DNA of 64,000 nt from Paraclostridium bifermentans (GTDB taxonomy: Bacteria; Bacillota; Clostridia; Peptostreptococcales; Peptostreptococcaceae). The stretch covers positions 3,224,001 through 3,288,000 of the forward strand of contig NZ_CP079737.1 in the NCBI RefSeq assembly GCF_019916025.1, in the 5' to 3' direction. Both the position numbers and the translations under genes were made by a program. The notes beneath the pieces are model-generated. The model was not told the DNA's origin. It saw only the letters and a list, made by a program, of their open reading frames with translations, and ran no database searches. Shown here piece after piece: positions 10,111-17,914 of the stretch (its first letter is position 1; every line of letters begins with the position of its first letter).

Positions 10111-10797
10111 TTATCCATATATTCTAGATGCTGCATATTTTGAAATAGCAGTCGCTCTACGGTTATTAGTTTGTATTATATCTTGTATTATCTCTGGTAG
10201 ATATTCATCAAACTTCACTTCTAAAACTATTACATCCTTATCTATAGACCCTATAGTGGGTAAATTGTTATCAAAAAAATTAGTACTTTGAATTCCTGTT
10301 CTAATTTTTTTATCAAATGTTATTCTTACATTTCCCATCTTATATACATAAGCTTCTCTTGTATAATCAACTATACTTTTAGGTCTCAACATTTCTGACT
10401 TAATTTTCGAATAAAATTCAATAAATAAAGGCTTATTGCTTTTGATTAAAAAATCTATATCTCCTTTAATCAGATTCTCACACTCTTCCTTAGTTATTAA
10501 TTCACTATCTTTAGAACATAGCCCATTGACTTTTGACTTTTTCTCTAGCTTAATAAAAGAGTGGTCATCATTGTAGTATCTTAGCCTAAATTTTTCTCTT
10601 ACACTTATTCCATTAATTTTTTCCATAAGAACTTTATCTCTAAAGTTATCAAAATAAAGACTTCTAATTTTATATTCCTTTTTTTCATTAGCATTCTTAT
10701 CTAAACTCATTATTTGAGTTAACCTATTTTTAATAGCTAAGTAATCTGATGTGTTTATATAATGTTTAATTTCATGTCTAAACTTTTTTTCTTTCAT
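10111..10797 (-). CDS. VTC-domain (polyphosphate polymerase-like) protein
   Basis: 228 residues matching the VTC catalytic tunnel fold: RHEIKHYI at the N-terminus, IRSLYFDN, FRLRYYND, KLEKKSKVNG, VRITFDKKIRTG, VIVLEVKFDEYLP and the terminal ISKYAASR. In yeast Vtc4 this fold makes polyphosphate from ATP. Basic and acidic tunnel residues are present here, but product identity is inferred. It is a stand-alone domain without transmembrane helices, so membrane attachment may come from the DUF4956 partner. The ribosome binding site is AGGGGGTG. Confidence 0.85.
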   Translation of the reverse strand: MKEKKFRHEIKHYINTSDYLAIKNRLTQIMSLDKNANEKKEYKIRSLYFDNFRDKVLMEKINGISVREKFRLRYYNDDHSFIKLEKKSKVNGLCSKDSELITKEECENLIKGDIDFLIKSNKPLFIEFYSKIKSEMLRPKSIVDYTREAYVYKMGNVRITFDKKIRTGIQSTNFFDNNLPTIGSIDKDVIVLEVKFDEYLPEIIQDIIQTNNRRATAISKYAASRIYG

Positions 10798-10976
10798 AAT
10801 TTCACCCCCTATCTGCTCGAAATCAATATTATATAAACAAACTTAAAATTTCCTAAAAAAATTTTTCATTGTTAAAAATTCTTTATAATTTATAATAATT
10901 ATATTTTTAATGTCATTCCTCAACTAATAATCATAACTTATATTAAATATACAAAATAATTTAGAAGGTGGTTAAA

Positions 10977-13900
10977 ATGGAAGCAATAAATATAAATATA
11001 GAAATTTATACGAATGAAAATAATTTTAATTTACACCCAGAAATAGCCGCTACAGTTAGTAAATCAGTTACCCCAAGTACAGTAAATTATGAAGAAACTT
11101 TTATCTACACAATAAATGCCTCCTTTAGTGGATTGGGAGATTTCGGGCCTATACTCAATGCTTATATAATTGATCTAATCCCTGAGGACATTGAAATTAT
11201 AACTCTCCCTCCAGTAGGTGGAATAATTAAAGATATAACTACAAACTATGTTCCTGGAGTTGGAACATATATAAAATTTGATTTTGGCTCCATAACAAAC
11301 CTTGGAGTTGCTTATGTATTCGATTTAGAATGTAAATTTGCATTATCTGCACCTAATAATAGCTCTTTTGTAAATAGTGTAGATTTAACTGTTACTCAAG
11401 AATCTAAAGTAACAAATCTTTCTGCAGATTCTCCCCCAATAAATTTAGTTGCTATTGCAGATTTTGAAATTAGTAAAGTAAAAAGACTTCCGATAATAAA
11501 TCCTGGTCCTGGAAGCAGACTTGTATATGTAATAGATTTAAAAAATCTTGGAGATAAAGGAGCATGTATAAATAATGTTGTTATTTCTGATTTACTACCA
11601 AGTGGAATTTCAATAGACCCGTTGTTCCCTCCAGTTGGGGAAGATGTATCACCTGCGCCATTTCAAGATCCTAAATATGATAAAACCCTTAGTCCACCTT
11701 TTAACAATCCTGTTGTATTTAATTTATCTGGATTAGGACCATATTGTGGCACAGATTATAGAATTACAATAACTACTTTAGTAGATGCAACTATTTCAAC
11801 TGATCAAATTGAAAATAAAGTAAATTGGTCTATAGATGGCACTGAACAAAAAGAAGTTACTTTAACTACAGATATTATAGGCGCAATATATTCTTCTTCT
11901 ATAACTAAATTTGCTCCTATTTACGGAACTACAGTTGCTCCTGATAATAAAATTAGTTATGCATTAAATTTTAGTAATAATGGTAACCAAGACTTATCAA
12001 ATGTAACTGTTATCGATACAATTCCTCTGGAAGTTACTCCAAATAGATTATTTACTGGAAGATATGGTATAAGTAGCATAGACTATCTACTTACAGGAAC
12101 GTTACAAATAGATTATAGTACTGATAACCAAGGTACTTGGTTTCCAGTACCACCATTAACATTTGATCCAGCTATAGGTCAGTGGATTCCTCTACCTACT
12201 TCTCCTAAAATAACAAATATTAGATTTAGGTTCTCTGATTGGACTTCAGGAGTAAGGCCATTAAACTTACCTAGAATAGATGGAACTATCAATCCTTCAG
12301 CTGCTGGATCAACTATAGACAATACTGCAAGTATAAATTGGACTGAAGGTCCTGGACCTTATTCTGATTCAGATACAAAGTCTACAATACTAAACGGTAA
12401 TGCTTCTTTAAATTTACGTAAATTCAGGGTGGGTACTAATGCTGCAGTTATTCCTGGAAATATAATTACCTATAGATTAATTTTTAATTCTGGAAACTCC
12501 ACAATTAACAATGCAGTTTTAACTGATTTGTTACCTGAAGAAGTAGAGTATGTATCACCATTAGGAACTATAAATTCAACATATTATAATTACTTTGATG
12601 GAGATGGAGGTAGCTCTCAGCCTCTAACATATAATGTTGCCCTTACTCCAAACTATATGGGCTCTGGTAGAACATTAGTAACATTTACCATTACTTCTCC
12701 AACTGTATTCCAACAAAATTCTAATGTTTCTATAGATTTCAATGTAAAAGTAAAAGTTGGAGCAACTGGAGTTATCTCTAACAATGGAGAAATCTATGCA
12801 TCAAACAATGCTGATCCTGCTATCCCTTTTATAAGTAATACAGTAAATACAAATATTTCCTTTATTAATAGTTTAGCTTCTGATAAAAAAGTTAAAGGTG
12901 CTCTTGATTCAGATTATACTGAATTCCCCCAAAAAGGAAAAACTTTCAATGGAGGAACTCTAGAGTATAAACTTACACTTTCAAATACAGGAAACCTTAA
13001 TCTACAAGAATTAGAGGTAGTAGATATTTTTCCTCATGTGGGAGATACAGGTGTAATACTAATTAATGATCCTAGAAAATCTGACTTTAAAGTGTTTCTT
13101 ACAGATATGCCAGATATAACTGTAACTAGTACAGATCCTTTAATGCCAACACCTACAGTTCAAATACAATATTCAGAAAGTTATAATCCTGTAAGATTTG
13201 GTGCAAATAATAATACTATAGGAACTGTAAATGATTGGACTTCTATAGCTCCTTATCCTATTGATCAAGTAAAATCAATAAAACTTATTATTTCTGGATC
13301 TCCTTTAAAACCAGGTCAATCAGTTATTCTGTCAATAAAAGCTCAAGTTCCAGTGGGTATCCCAACTACAGATCCTCCTTTGGTGGCTTGGAACAGTTTT
13401 GCTCTTAGAGGTTCTTATATAAATCAATTTGGAGCTTTAACTAACTTTTTACCAGTAGAACCTGAAAAAGTTGGTATCACAGTAGAAAACCCTGTATTTC
13501 CTGGAAAAATTGGAACCTTTACATGGCATGATGTGCTTGAAAATGGAATATTCCATCCATTAGTTGATAATGGAATAAATAACGCTACAGTATATCTTTA
13601 TGACGTAGACCCTACGCTAAATCCGCAAGCTTTGCCTATTGCAACATCTATCTCCAATAACGATACTCTAGGAAAACCTGGATACTATTTATTTTCAAAT
13701 CTACCTTTAAATAAAACTTATTATGTTAAATTTATTCCTCCTTTAGGATTTGAATATACTATTCAAAACTTAAATCCTGATGGAAGTAAACCTGATCCAA
13801 GTACGGGCGTAGTAAAAAATATAACACTTACAGATGATAATCCTTTCGTTTTAGACGTTAACGCAGGTTTTATTGATATAATTTGTAGTGTTACAAATAT

Positions 13901-14282
13901 AAAACAATGCCTTTATATTATATGTTCTGATGATGAGATAGAATATGTCGATACAGATCAAACTTTTTTATATGTCAGCATAAAAGATTATTATATAGAT
14001 AAATCTAAAGTTGTATATGATGAATATTTAGGTCAAATTGTATCTGGTTATTACCTTTATGCAACTGTAGTTGTAGAGTTTCATATTCACTACAATGAAG
14101 ATGATTTTATACAATACAATATCTCTTATGAAATAAAAATATTTATTCCTGAATATATTTCAAATGATACGCTTTCTCTTAATAGCTTTACAGATAATAT
14201 AAACTTTTATATTTGTAATTCAAAAGAAACATTATTGGTAAATTTTGATTTATACACATGCATAAATTTTGAGCAAAGTTAA
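10977..14282 (+). CDS. Large DUF11-repeat protein without signal peptide
   Basis: 1101 residues. At least five DUF11-like beta domains repeat a D-x-(L/I/F)-P mark: IDLIPEDIE, SDLLPSGI, IDTIPLEV, TDLLPEEV and VDIFPHVG. An SdrD B-like domain follows (about 845-965: GTFTWHDVLENGIF, NNATVYLYD). The last 130 residues form a separate beta-rich domain rich in Ile/Tyr/Asp. There is no signal peptide, transmembrane helix or LPXTG motif, so it is not a standard wall protein. The ATG at 10977 is chosen over a GTG nine bases upstream because AGAAGGTGG sits just before it. A spore-surface role is plausible but unproven. Confidence 0.75.
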   Translation: MEAININIEIYTNENNFNLHPEIAATVSKSVTPSTVNYEETFIYTINASFSGLGDFGPILNAYIIDLIPEDIEIITLPPVGGIIKDITTNYVPGVGTYIKFDFGSITNLGVAYVFDLECKFALSAPNNSSFVNSVDLTVTQESKVTNLSADSPPINLVAIADFEISKVKRLPIINPGPGSRLVYVIDLKNLGDKGACINNVVISDLLPSGISIDPLFPPVGEDVSPAPFQDPKYDKTLSPPFNNPVVFNLSGLGPYCGTDYRITITTLVDATISTDQIENKVNWSIDGTEQKEVTLTTDIIGAIYSSSITKFAPIYGTTVAPDNKISYALNFSNNGNQDLSNVTVIDTIPLEVTPNRLFTGRYGISSIDYLLTGTLQIDYSTDNQGTWFPVPPLTFDPAIGQWIPLPTSPKITNIRFRFSDWTSGVRPLNLPRIDGTINPSAAGSTIDNTASINWTEGPGPYSDSDTKSTILNGNASLNLRKFRVGTNAAVIPGNIITYRLIFNSGNSTINNAVLTDLLPEEVEYVSPLGTINSTYYNYFDGDGGSSQPLTYNVALTPNYMGSGRTLVTFTITSPTVFQQNSNVSIDFNVKVKVGATGVISNNGEIYASNNADPAIPFISNTVNTNISFINSLASDKKVKGALDSDYTEFPQKGKTFNGGTLEYKLTLSNTGNLNLQELEVVDIFPHVGDTGVILINDPRKSDFKVFLTDMPDITVTSTDPLMPTPTVQIQYSESYNPVRFGANNNTIGTVNDWTSIAPYPIDQVKSIKLIISGSPLKPGQSVILSIKAQVPVGIPTTDPPLVAWNSFALRGSYINQFGALTNFLPVEPEKVGITVENPVFPGKIGTFTWHDVLENGIFHPLVDNGINNATVYLYDVDPTLNPQALPIATSISNNDTLGKPGYYLFSNLPLNKTYYVKFIPPLGFEYTIQNLNPDGSKPDPSTGVVKNITLTDDNPFVLDVNAGFIDIICSVTNIKQCLYIICSDDEIEYVDTDQTFLYVSIKDYYIDKSKVVYDEYLGQIVSGYYLYATVVVEFHIHYNEDDFIQYNISYEIKIFIPEYISNDTLSLNSFTDNINFYICNSKETLLVNFDLYTCINFEQS

Positions 14283-14283
14283 T

Positions 14284-14321
14284 AAAAAGCAGTAATCTCT
14301 TAATCGAGATTACTGCTTTTT
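14284..14321 (+). terminator. Terminator of the DUF11-repeat gene
   Basis: AAAAAGCAGTAATCTC pairs perfectly with GAGATTACTGCTTTTT across a 6-nt loop directly after the stop codon. Confidence 0.9.
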
Positions 14322-14422
14322 ATATATAATGTTTAATATTATTTAAAAGTATCCCTTTTTTTTAATACCTAACCAATGTTCCTAATAGTGCTTTAAATAA
14401 AAATACAAATATATACATAAAA

Positions 14423-14453
14423 AAGAACTATGATTTTTATCATCATAGTTCTT
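14423..14453 (-). terminator. Terminator of the triplet-repeat Cys protein gene
   Basis: AAGAACTATGAT pairs with ATCATAGTTCTT. On the reverse strand the stem is followed by TTTTT. It supports the reverse-strand gene at 14499-14807 as a real transcription unit. Confidence 0.75.
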
Positions 14454-14498
14454 AATAAGTTTAATTATAATATTTTTAATTAAACTTATACAGTTTCA

Positions 14499-14807
14499 TT
14501 ATCTATAGCATTTATTGCATCCATGCATTTTATGATATTCCTTATACTCATCCCATTTATGGCATTTCTTACACTGGTTCCAATTATGAAACTTTTCGCA
14601 TTTTTCACATTCATCCCATTCATCCCATTTATGACATTGCTTGAATTTATCATATTTATGACATTTATCGCATTCGTCCCATTTATTGCATTCATGACAT
14701 TTATTGCAATTTTCATATCCATAACATTCGTCGCAATTTTGCCATTTATAATATTTATTCCATTCATACCAATCATAGCATTTATGACATTTATTTGAAT
14801 AAATCAT
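14499..14807 (-). CDS. Small Cys/aromatic triplet-repeat protein, likely spore surface
   Basis: 102 residues with a strict 3-residue period: at positions 7, 10, 13 and on to 100, all 32 residues are Cys (16), Trp (8), Tyr (5), Phe (2) or Met (1). The other two places of each triplet are polar (H, D, N, K, E, Q) with only a few Tyr or Gly. Examples are CHKC, CDEC, CNKCHEC and WDECDKCHK. It has no signal peptide or membrane helix. GGAGAG lies 8 nt before the ATG, and a terminator follows. A possible sigma-K promoter is upstream. I do not recognise the family. The composition recalls Cys- or Tyr/Lys/Asp-rich coat proteins such as CotC or CdeC, without clear homology. Confidence 0.75.
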   Translation of the reverse strand: MIYSNKCHKCYDWYEWNKYYKWQNCDECYGYENCNKCHECNKWDECDKCHKYDKFKQCHKWDEWDECEKCEKFHNWNQCKKCHKWDEYKEYHKMHGCNKCYR

Positions 14808-14863
14808 CTTTATATCTCTCCATAGTATAATATTAAGAAATTCTTATTAAAGAACCTCTAGTT

Positions 14864-14891
14864 TATAATATGTATCCATATCGAAATGTGT
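14864..14891 (-). promoter_or_regulatory. Possible sigma-K promoter of the triplet-repeat gene
   Basis: On the reverse strand AC (14890-14891) is followed after 17 bp by CATATTATA (14864-14872), matching the mother-cell sigma-K pattern AC-N16/17-CATAnnnTA. The match carries little information, so it is only a candidate. No well-spaced sigma-A promoter was seen in the same region. Confidence 0.4.
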
Positions 14892-15027
14892 GCTATATTG
14901 TCAAAATCCATAATAAATTAACTAAAAAAGTTTTTCGTTCAAAATGTACTCCCTATGTAATATGTTATTTTAATATAATTTAAAATATTAACTTTAATTC
15001 ATGCTAATATTTTTATTTTTTAAAAAG

Positions 15028-15090
15028 TACTTGCATAAACAAGTATTTAGTTTTATAATATCCAATATAAATTACTTGCATAAACAAGTA
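15028..15090 (+). promoter_or_regulatory. Promoter flanked by two identical 18-bp operators
   Basis: The dyad TACTTGCATAAACAAGTA occurs twice, at 15028-15045 and 15073-15090, 45 bp apart. The first copy overlaps a -35 element (TTGCAT, 15031-15036) that lies 17 bp from TATAAT (15054-15059). The second copy is just downstream of the expected transcript start. This would repress the reductase gene at 15122, most simply through the neighbouring MarR protein. Confidence 0.8.
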
Positions 15091-15121
15091 TTAATTTAAA
15101 ATAAGATTGGAGACATTTAAA

Positions 15122-15637
15122 ATGAAAACATTAGTAATTATAGCTCATCCTAATATGGATGAATCAAAAGTAAATAAAGCTTGGAAAAATAACTTAGAAA
15201 GTAGTGAAAATATAACAATAAATGAAATTTATAAATCTTACCCAGATGGCAAAATAGATGTAAAAAGAGAACAAGAATTAGTTAAAGCTCATGATAGAGT
15301 AGTTTTTCAATTCCCATTCCACTGGTATAATGCACCTTCGTTACTAAAACAATGGATGGATTCTGTATTTGCATTCGGTTTCTCTCATGGGCCTAATGGA
15401 AATCATTTAAATGGAAAAGAATTTAGATTAGTAATTTCAGCTGGTGGTCAAGAACAATCTTACCAAGCTGGTGGAGCGCAACACTTTACTATAAGTGAAT
15501 TAACTAAAACATATGAAGCAATGGCAAAATTCACTGGTATGAACTATCGTCCTGCTTTTGTACTTTACGCAACTCATTTATTAAGTGAAGAAGATATAAT
15601 TAAAAGTGCTGATAAATTAAAATCTATCTTAAACTAA
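15122..15637 (+). CDS. Flavodoxin-fold NAD(P)H quinone reductase (KefF/MdaB-like)
   Basis: 171 residues of the NAD(P)H dehydrogenase (quinone)/flavodoxin-2 family: MKTLVIIAHPNMDESKVN at the phosphate-binding start, FQFPFHWYNAPSLLKQWMD near residue 65, and SAGGQEQSYQAGG near residue 105. It would use FMN to reduce quinones or other electrophiles by two electrons. The ATG at 15122 is used because TTGGAGA lies 8 nt upstream, so the upstream TTG overlaps the ribosome binding site. It converges on a MarR gene and its promoter carries paired operators, so induction by quinone-like compounds is likely. Confidence 0.87.
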   Translation: MKTLVIIAHPNMDESKVNKAWKNNLESSENITINEIYKSYPDGKIDVKREQELVKAHDRVVFQFPFHWYNAPSLLKQWMDSVFAFGFSHGPNGNHLNGKEFRLVISAGGQEQSYQAGGAQHFTISELTKTYEAMAKFTGMNYRPAFVLYATHLLSEEDIIKSADKLKSILN

Positions 15638-15651
15638 AAAATAGTCAAAAT

Positions 15652-15683
15652 AAAAATAGAATAGCTGAAGCTATTCTATTTTT
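15652..15683. terminator. Bidirectional terminator, quinone reductase / MarR
   Basis: AAAAATAGAATAGCT and AGCTATTCTATTTTT form a near-perfect palindrome between the two convergent genes. Confidence 0.85.
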
Positions 15684-15684
15684 A

Positions 15685-16131
15685 TTATTTAGTATTAATA
15701 CTGTTTAAATTTTCAGCTATCTTTGTTAAAAACTTCATCCCTTGTTCTATTTCTTCCTTAGAAATTCCATTAACCGCCTCTTCAAAACATTCTCTAGCTA
15801 TAGACTCTACAGGTTCCTTCAAAAGTTCCCCTTTTTCAGTCAACTTAATACGATTTATTCTTTTGTCCGAAGGACAACATTGTCTTATTATTAATTCATT
15901 TTTTATTAAAGTATTTATCAGCCTAGATGTACTTGCTTGATCTCTATTTGTAAGTTGCGCTAAATTATATTGGCATAAATTCTCATTATCCCAAAGCATA
16001 GTTAATATAGTAAACTGCTCAAAAGTAATGTTTATTCCGTTATTTTTTAGCTTTCTTACAAAATTATTCGTTATAATTTTGTCTGTCGCATTTATCAAAA
16101 AGGCTAATCCTTTATCTTTTCTATATTTCAT
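15685..16131 (-). CDS. MarR-family regulator, likely controlling the quinone reductase
   Basis: 148 residues with a central winged helix (NLAQLTNRDQASTSRLINTL recognition region, DKRINRIKLTEKGELL wing) and terminal dimerisation helices. The gene converges on the reductase gene. Its own promoter has TTGACA (16186-16191) and TAGGAT (16163-16168), with a TTGTC-AA-GACAA dyad over the -35 that resembles the CTTG...CAAG operators of the reductase. Self-regulation and control of the neighbour are inferred. Confidence 0.87.
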   Translation of the reverse strand: MKYRKDKGLAFLINATDKIITNNFVRKLKNNGINITFEQFTILTMLWDNENLCQYNLAQLTNRDQASTSRLINTLIKNELIIRQCCPSDKRINRIKLTEKGELLKEPVESIARECFEEAVNGISKEEIEQGMKFLTKIAENLNSINTK

Positions 16132-16162
16132 GCTATCACCTTTTTTATTAGATTATAAGTTT

Positions 16163-16199
16163 ATCCTATATATAAAAAAATATCTTGTCAAGACAAAGG
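16163..16199 (-). promoter_or_regulatory. MarR gene promoter with overlapping dyad
   Basis: Reverse-strand TTGACA, a 17-bp spacer and TAGGAT. The -35 is embedded in CTTGTCAAGACAAAG (about 16184-16198), a dyad with half-sites like those of the operators at 15028-15090. Confidence 0.55.
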
Positions 16200-16239
16200 A
16201 CTCATTATTAATTAATATATTTTTATAAACTACATAAAA

Positions 16240-16267
16240 AAGAATATCTATTTTATTAGATATTCTT
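16240..16267 (-). terminator. Terminator of brnQ
   Basis: AAGAATATCTA pairs with TAGATATTCTT, followed by TTTTTT on the reverse strand, 11 nt after the brnQ stop. Confidence 0.85.
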
Positions 16268-16277
16268 TTATTTTTAT

Positions 16278-17573
16278 TTATTGAGCTTTATTTGATTGTT
16301 TTGATGGTATAAAGTTTCCTACTATACCTGCAATTACAACTGGTACTATCCAGTTAAACCCTATCTTTGCAAAAGGTAATTCATTTACAAATGGAACATT
16401 TATACCCTTGCTACTTAGAACTGTAAGTACACTTACTATTAAAGCTACATAAGTTGCACATTTAAATGCATTATCATTTTTAATTTTATTATTAAATAAA
16501 GTCATTAATACTAATACTATTGTAGCTGGATAAATAATTGATAATATAGGTGCTGAGAATTTTATTATTGTACTAACTCCAAAGTTTGCTACTATTGCAC
16601 TGAATATACATACTCCAATAACGATAGTTTCATATTTTACTTTTCCATTTGATAGTTTAGTAAAATATTGAGCTGTAGCTGAAACAAGACCTATAGATGT
16701 AGTCAAACAAGCTAGTGCTACAATTATAGCTAATACAACTTTACCAGGTTGACCTAATAATTGCTCTGTTATATTTACGATTAAAGCTGTTTGATTTATA
16801 TCACTTGGGTTTACACCTTTAAATTGATGAGCAACTGAAGATCCTAAATAAGTAAGTCCTCCGTATACTATAATTAATGCTACCCCTGCAACTAAACCAG
16901 CTCGTAAAGTTAATTTAATTTTGTCAGATTCCTCAGTATATCCTTTTTCAACAAGTGACATTATAACAACTGCTGATAAAGCTATAGCTCCAAGTGGATC
17001 CATTGTTTGATATCCTTGCCCTATACCCTCTGCAAATATTGCATCTATAGTTGCTGGTTCATTTAAATTTCCAAGAGGAGATACAATACCTACTATAATT
17101 AGAAATATTAAAGCTACTAATAATGCTGGTGTTAAGTACTGCCCTATTATATCTACAACTTTAGATGGTTTTATTGTAAGTACCAGTGTTAATCCGAAAA
17201 ATATTATAGAAAATAATATCGGACTAAAACCTCCAAAAATAGGTTGTATTCCCATTTCAAATGTTGTTGCTCCTGTTCTAGGTATAGCTAAAAGTGGTCC
17301 TAAGCAAATCATAATTGCTGTTGCTAGTATTATGGATAATGTTTTCCCACTTCTTGATAAAACCCTACTTATGTCTCCATCACATTTAGCAGCTGCTAAT
17401 ATCGCTAATAAAGCTAATCCTACATCAGCGATAATAAATCCACTGAAACCTAACATCCAGTGCTCTCCAGATACAACTCCTAAATATGGTGGAAATATTA
17501 AGTTTCCTGCCCCAAAGAACATGGCGAATAAGGCAAACCCTACAACTACAGTATCTACACTTTGTTTTTTCAT
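16278..17573 (-). CDS. brnQ: Branched-chain amino acid:cation symporter BrnQ
   Basis: 431 residues, about twelve hydrophobic helices, the normal LIVCS-family length. The N-terminus VVGFALFAMFFGAGNLIFPPYLG is the family signature, and GPLLAIPRTGATTFEMG follows near residue 95. It imports leucine, isoleucine and valine with Na+ or H+. CAGGGGG precedes the ATG. It is monocistronic with its own terminator. The substrate is inferred from the family. Confidence 0.93.
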   Translation of the reverse strand: MKKQSVDTVVVGFALFAMFFGAGNLIFPPYLGVVSGEHWMLGFSGFIIADVGLALLAILAAAKCDGDISRVLSRSGKTLSIILATAIMICLGPLLAIPRTGATTFEMGIQPIFGGFSPILFSIIFFGLTLVLTIKPSKVVDIIGQYLTPALLVALIFLIIVGIVSPLGNLNEPATIDAIFAEGIGQGYQTMDPLGAIALSAVVIMSLVEKGYTEESDKIKLTLRAGLVAGVALIIVYGGLTYLGSSVAHQFKGVNPSDINQTALIVNITEQLLGQPGKVVLAIIVALACLTTSIGLVSATAQYFTKLSNGKVKYETIVIGVCIFSAIVANFGVSTIIKFSAPILSIIYPATIVLVLMTLFNNKIKNDNAFKCATYVALIVSVLTVLSSKGINVPFVNELPFAKIGFNWIVPVVIAGIVGNFIPSKQSNKAQ

Positions 17574-17828
17574 AAAAACCCCCTGTATTAATTTTATAGG
17601 CTATATCTAATTATTAAATTACTTAATTATATGTTAAACTTACTAAATAAATCAACTATTCTGAAAAATTTAACATAATTTTAGCATTTTGTACCACTAA
17701 GTTAAATTTGTGTTAAATCGATTGACTGCTTGTTTATTTATATTTAACAATATCAAAAATAATATTCCTAATTTGTTAAATATAATAATATTTACAGATT
17801 TTGTGTTTAATGAAGTTTTTTTGTGTAG

Positions 17829-17887
17829 TATAATGTAAAGATAAAATACTCAGGTTATATAATCTATAACATGGGTATTTTATCTTT
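17829..17887 (+). promoter_or_regulatory. TATAAT and long leader hairpin before the MFS exporter gene
   Basis: A TATAAT (17829-17834) is followed at once by a hairpin: AAAGATAAAATAC (about 17838-17850) pairs with GTATTTTATCTTT (about 17875-17887), with a further inner GTTATA/TATAAC stem. The hairpin would occupy the start of the transcript and ends about 27 nt before the MFS start codon. No good -35 is visible. It could be an attenuator, an RNA-stabilising element or a DNA operator. Confidence 0.5.
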
Positions 17888-17914
17888 TGTAACAATTGAG
17901 AAAGGAGTTTTTTT

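Noticed and set aside
14486-14776. Second reverse-strand frame rich in Asn, Ile and Met
   Set aside because: Also a by-product of the 9-bp period. Its first ATG has no ribosome binding site, whereas the 14807 start does.
14523-14798. Forward-strand open frame encoding a very hydrophobic, Phe/Ile/Pro-rich repeat protein
   Set aside because: It is the antisense image of the Cys-triplet gene; the 9-bp period keeps several frames open. It has no ribosome binding site, and the terminator fits the reverse-strand gene.
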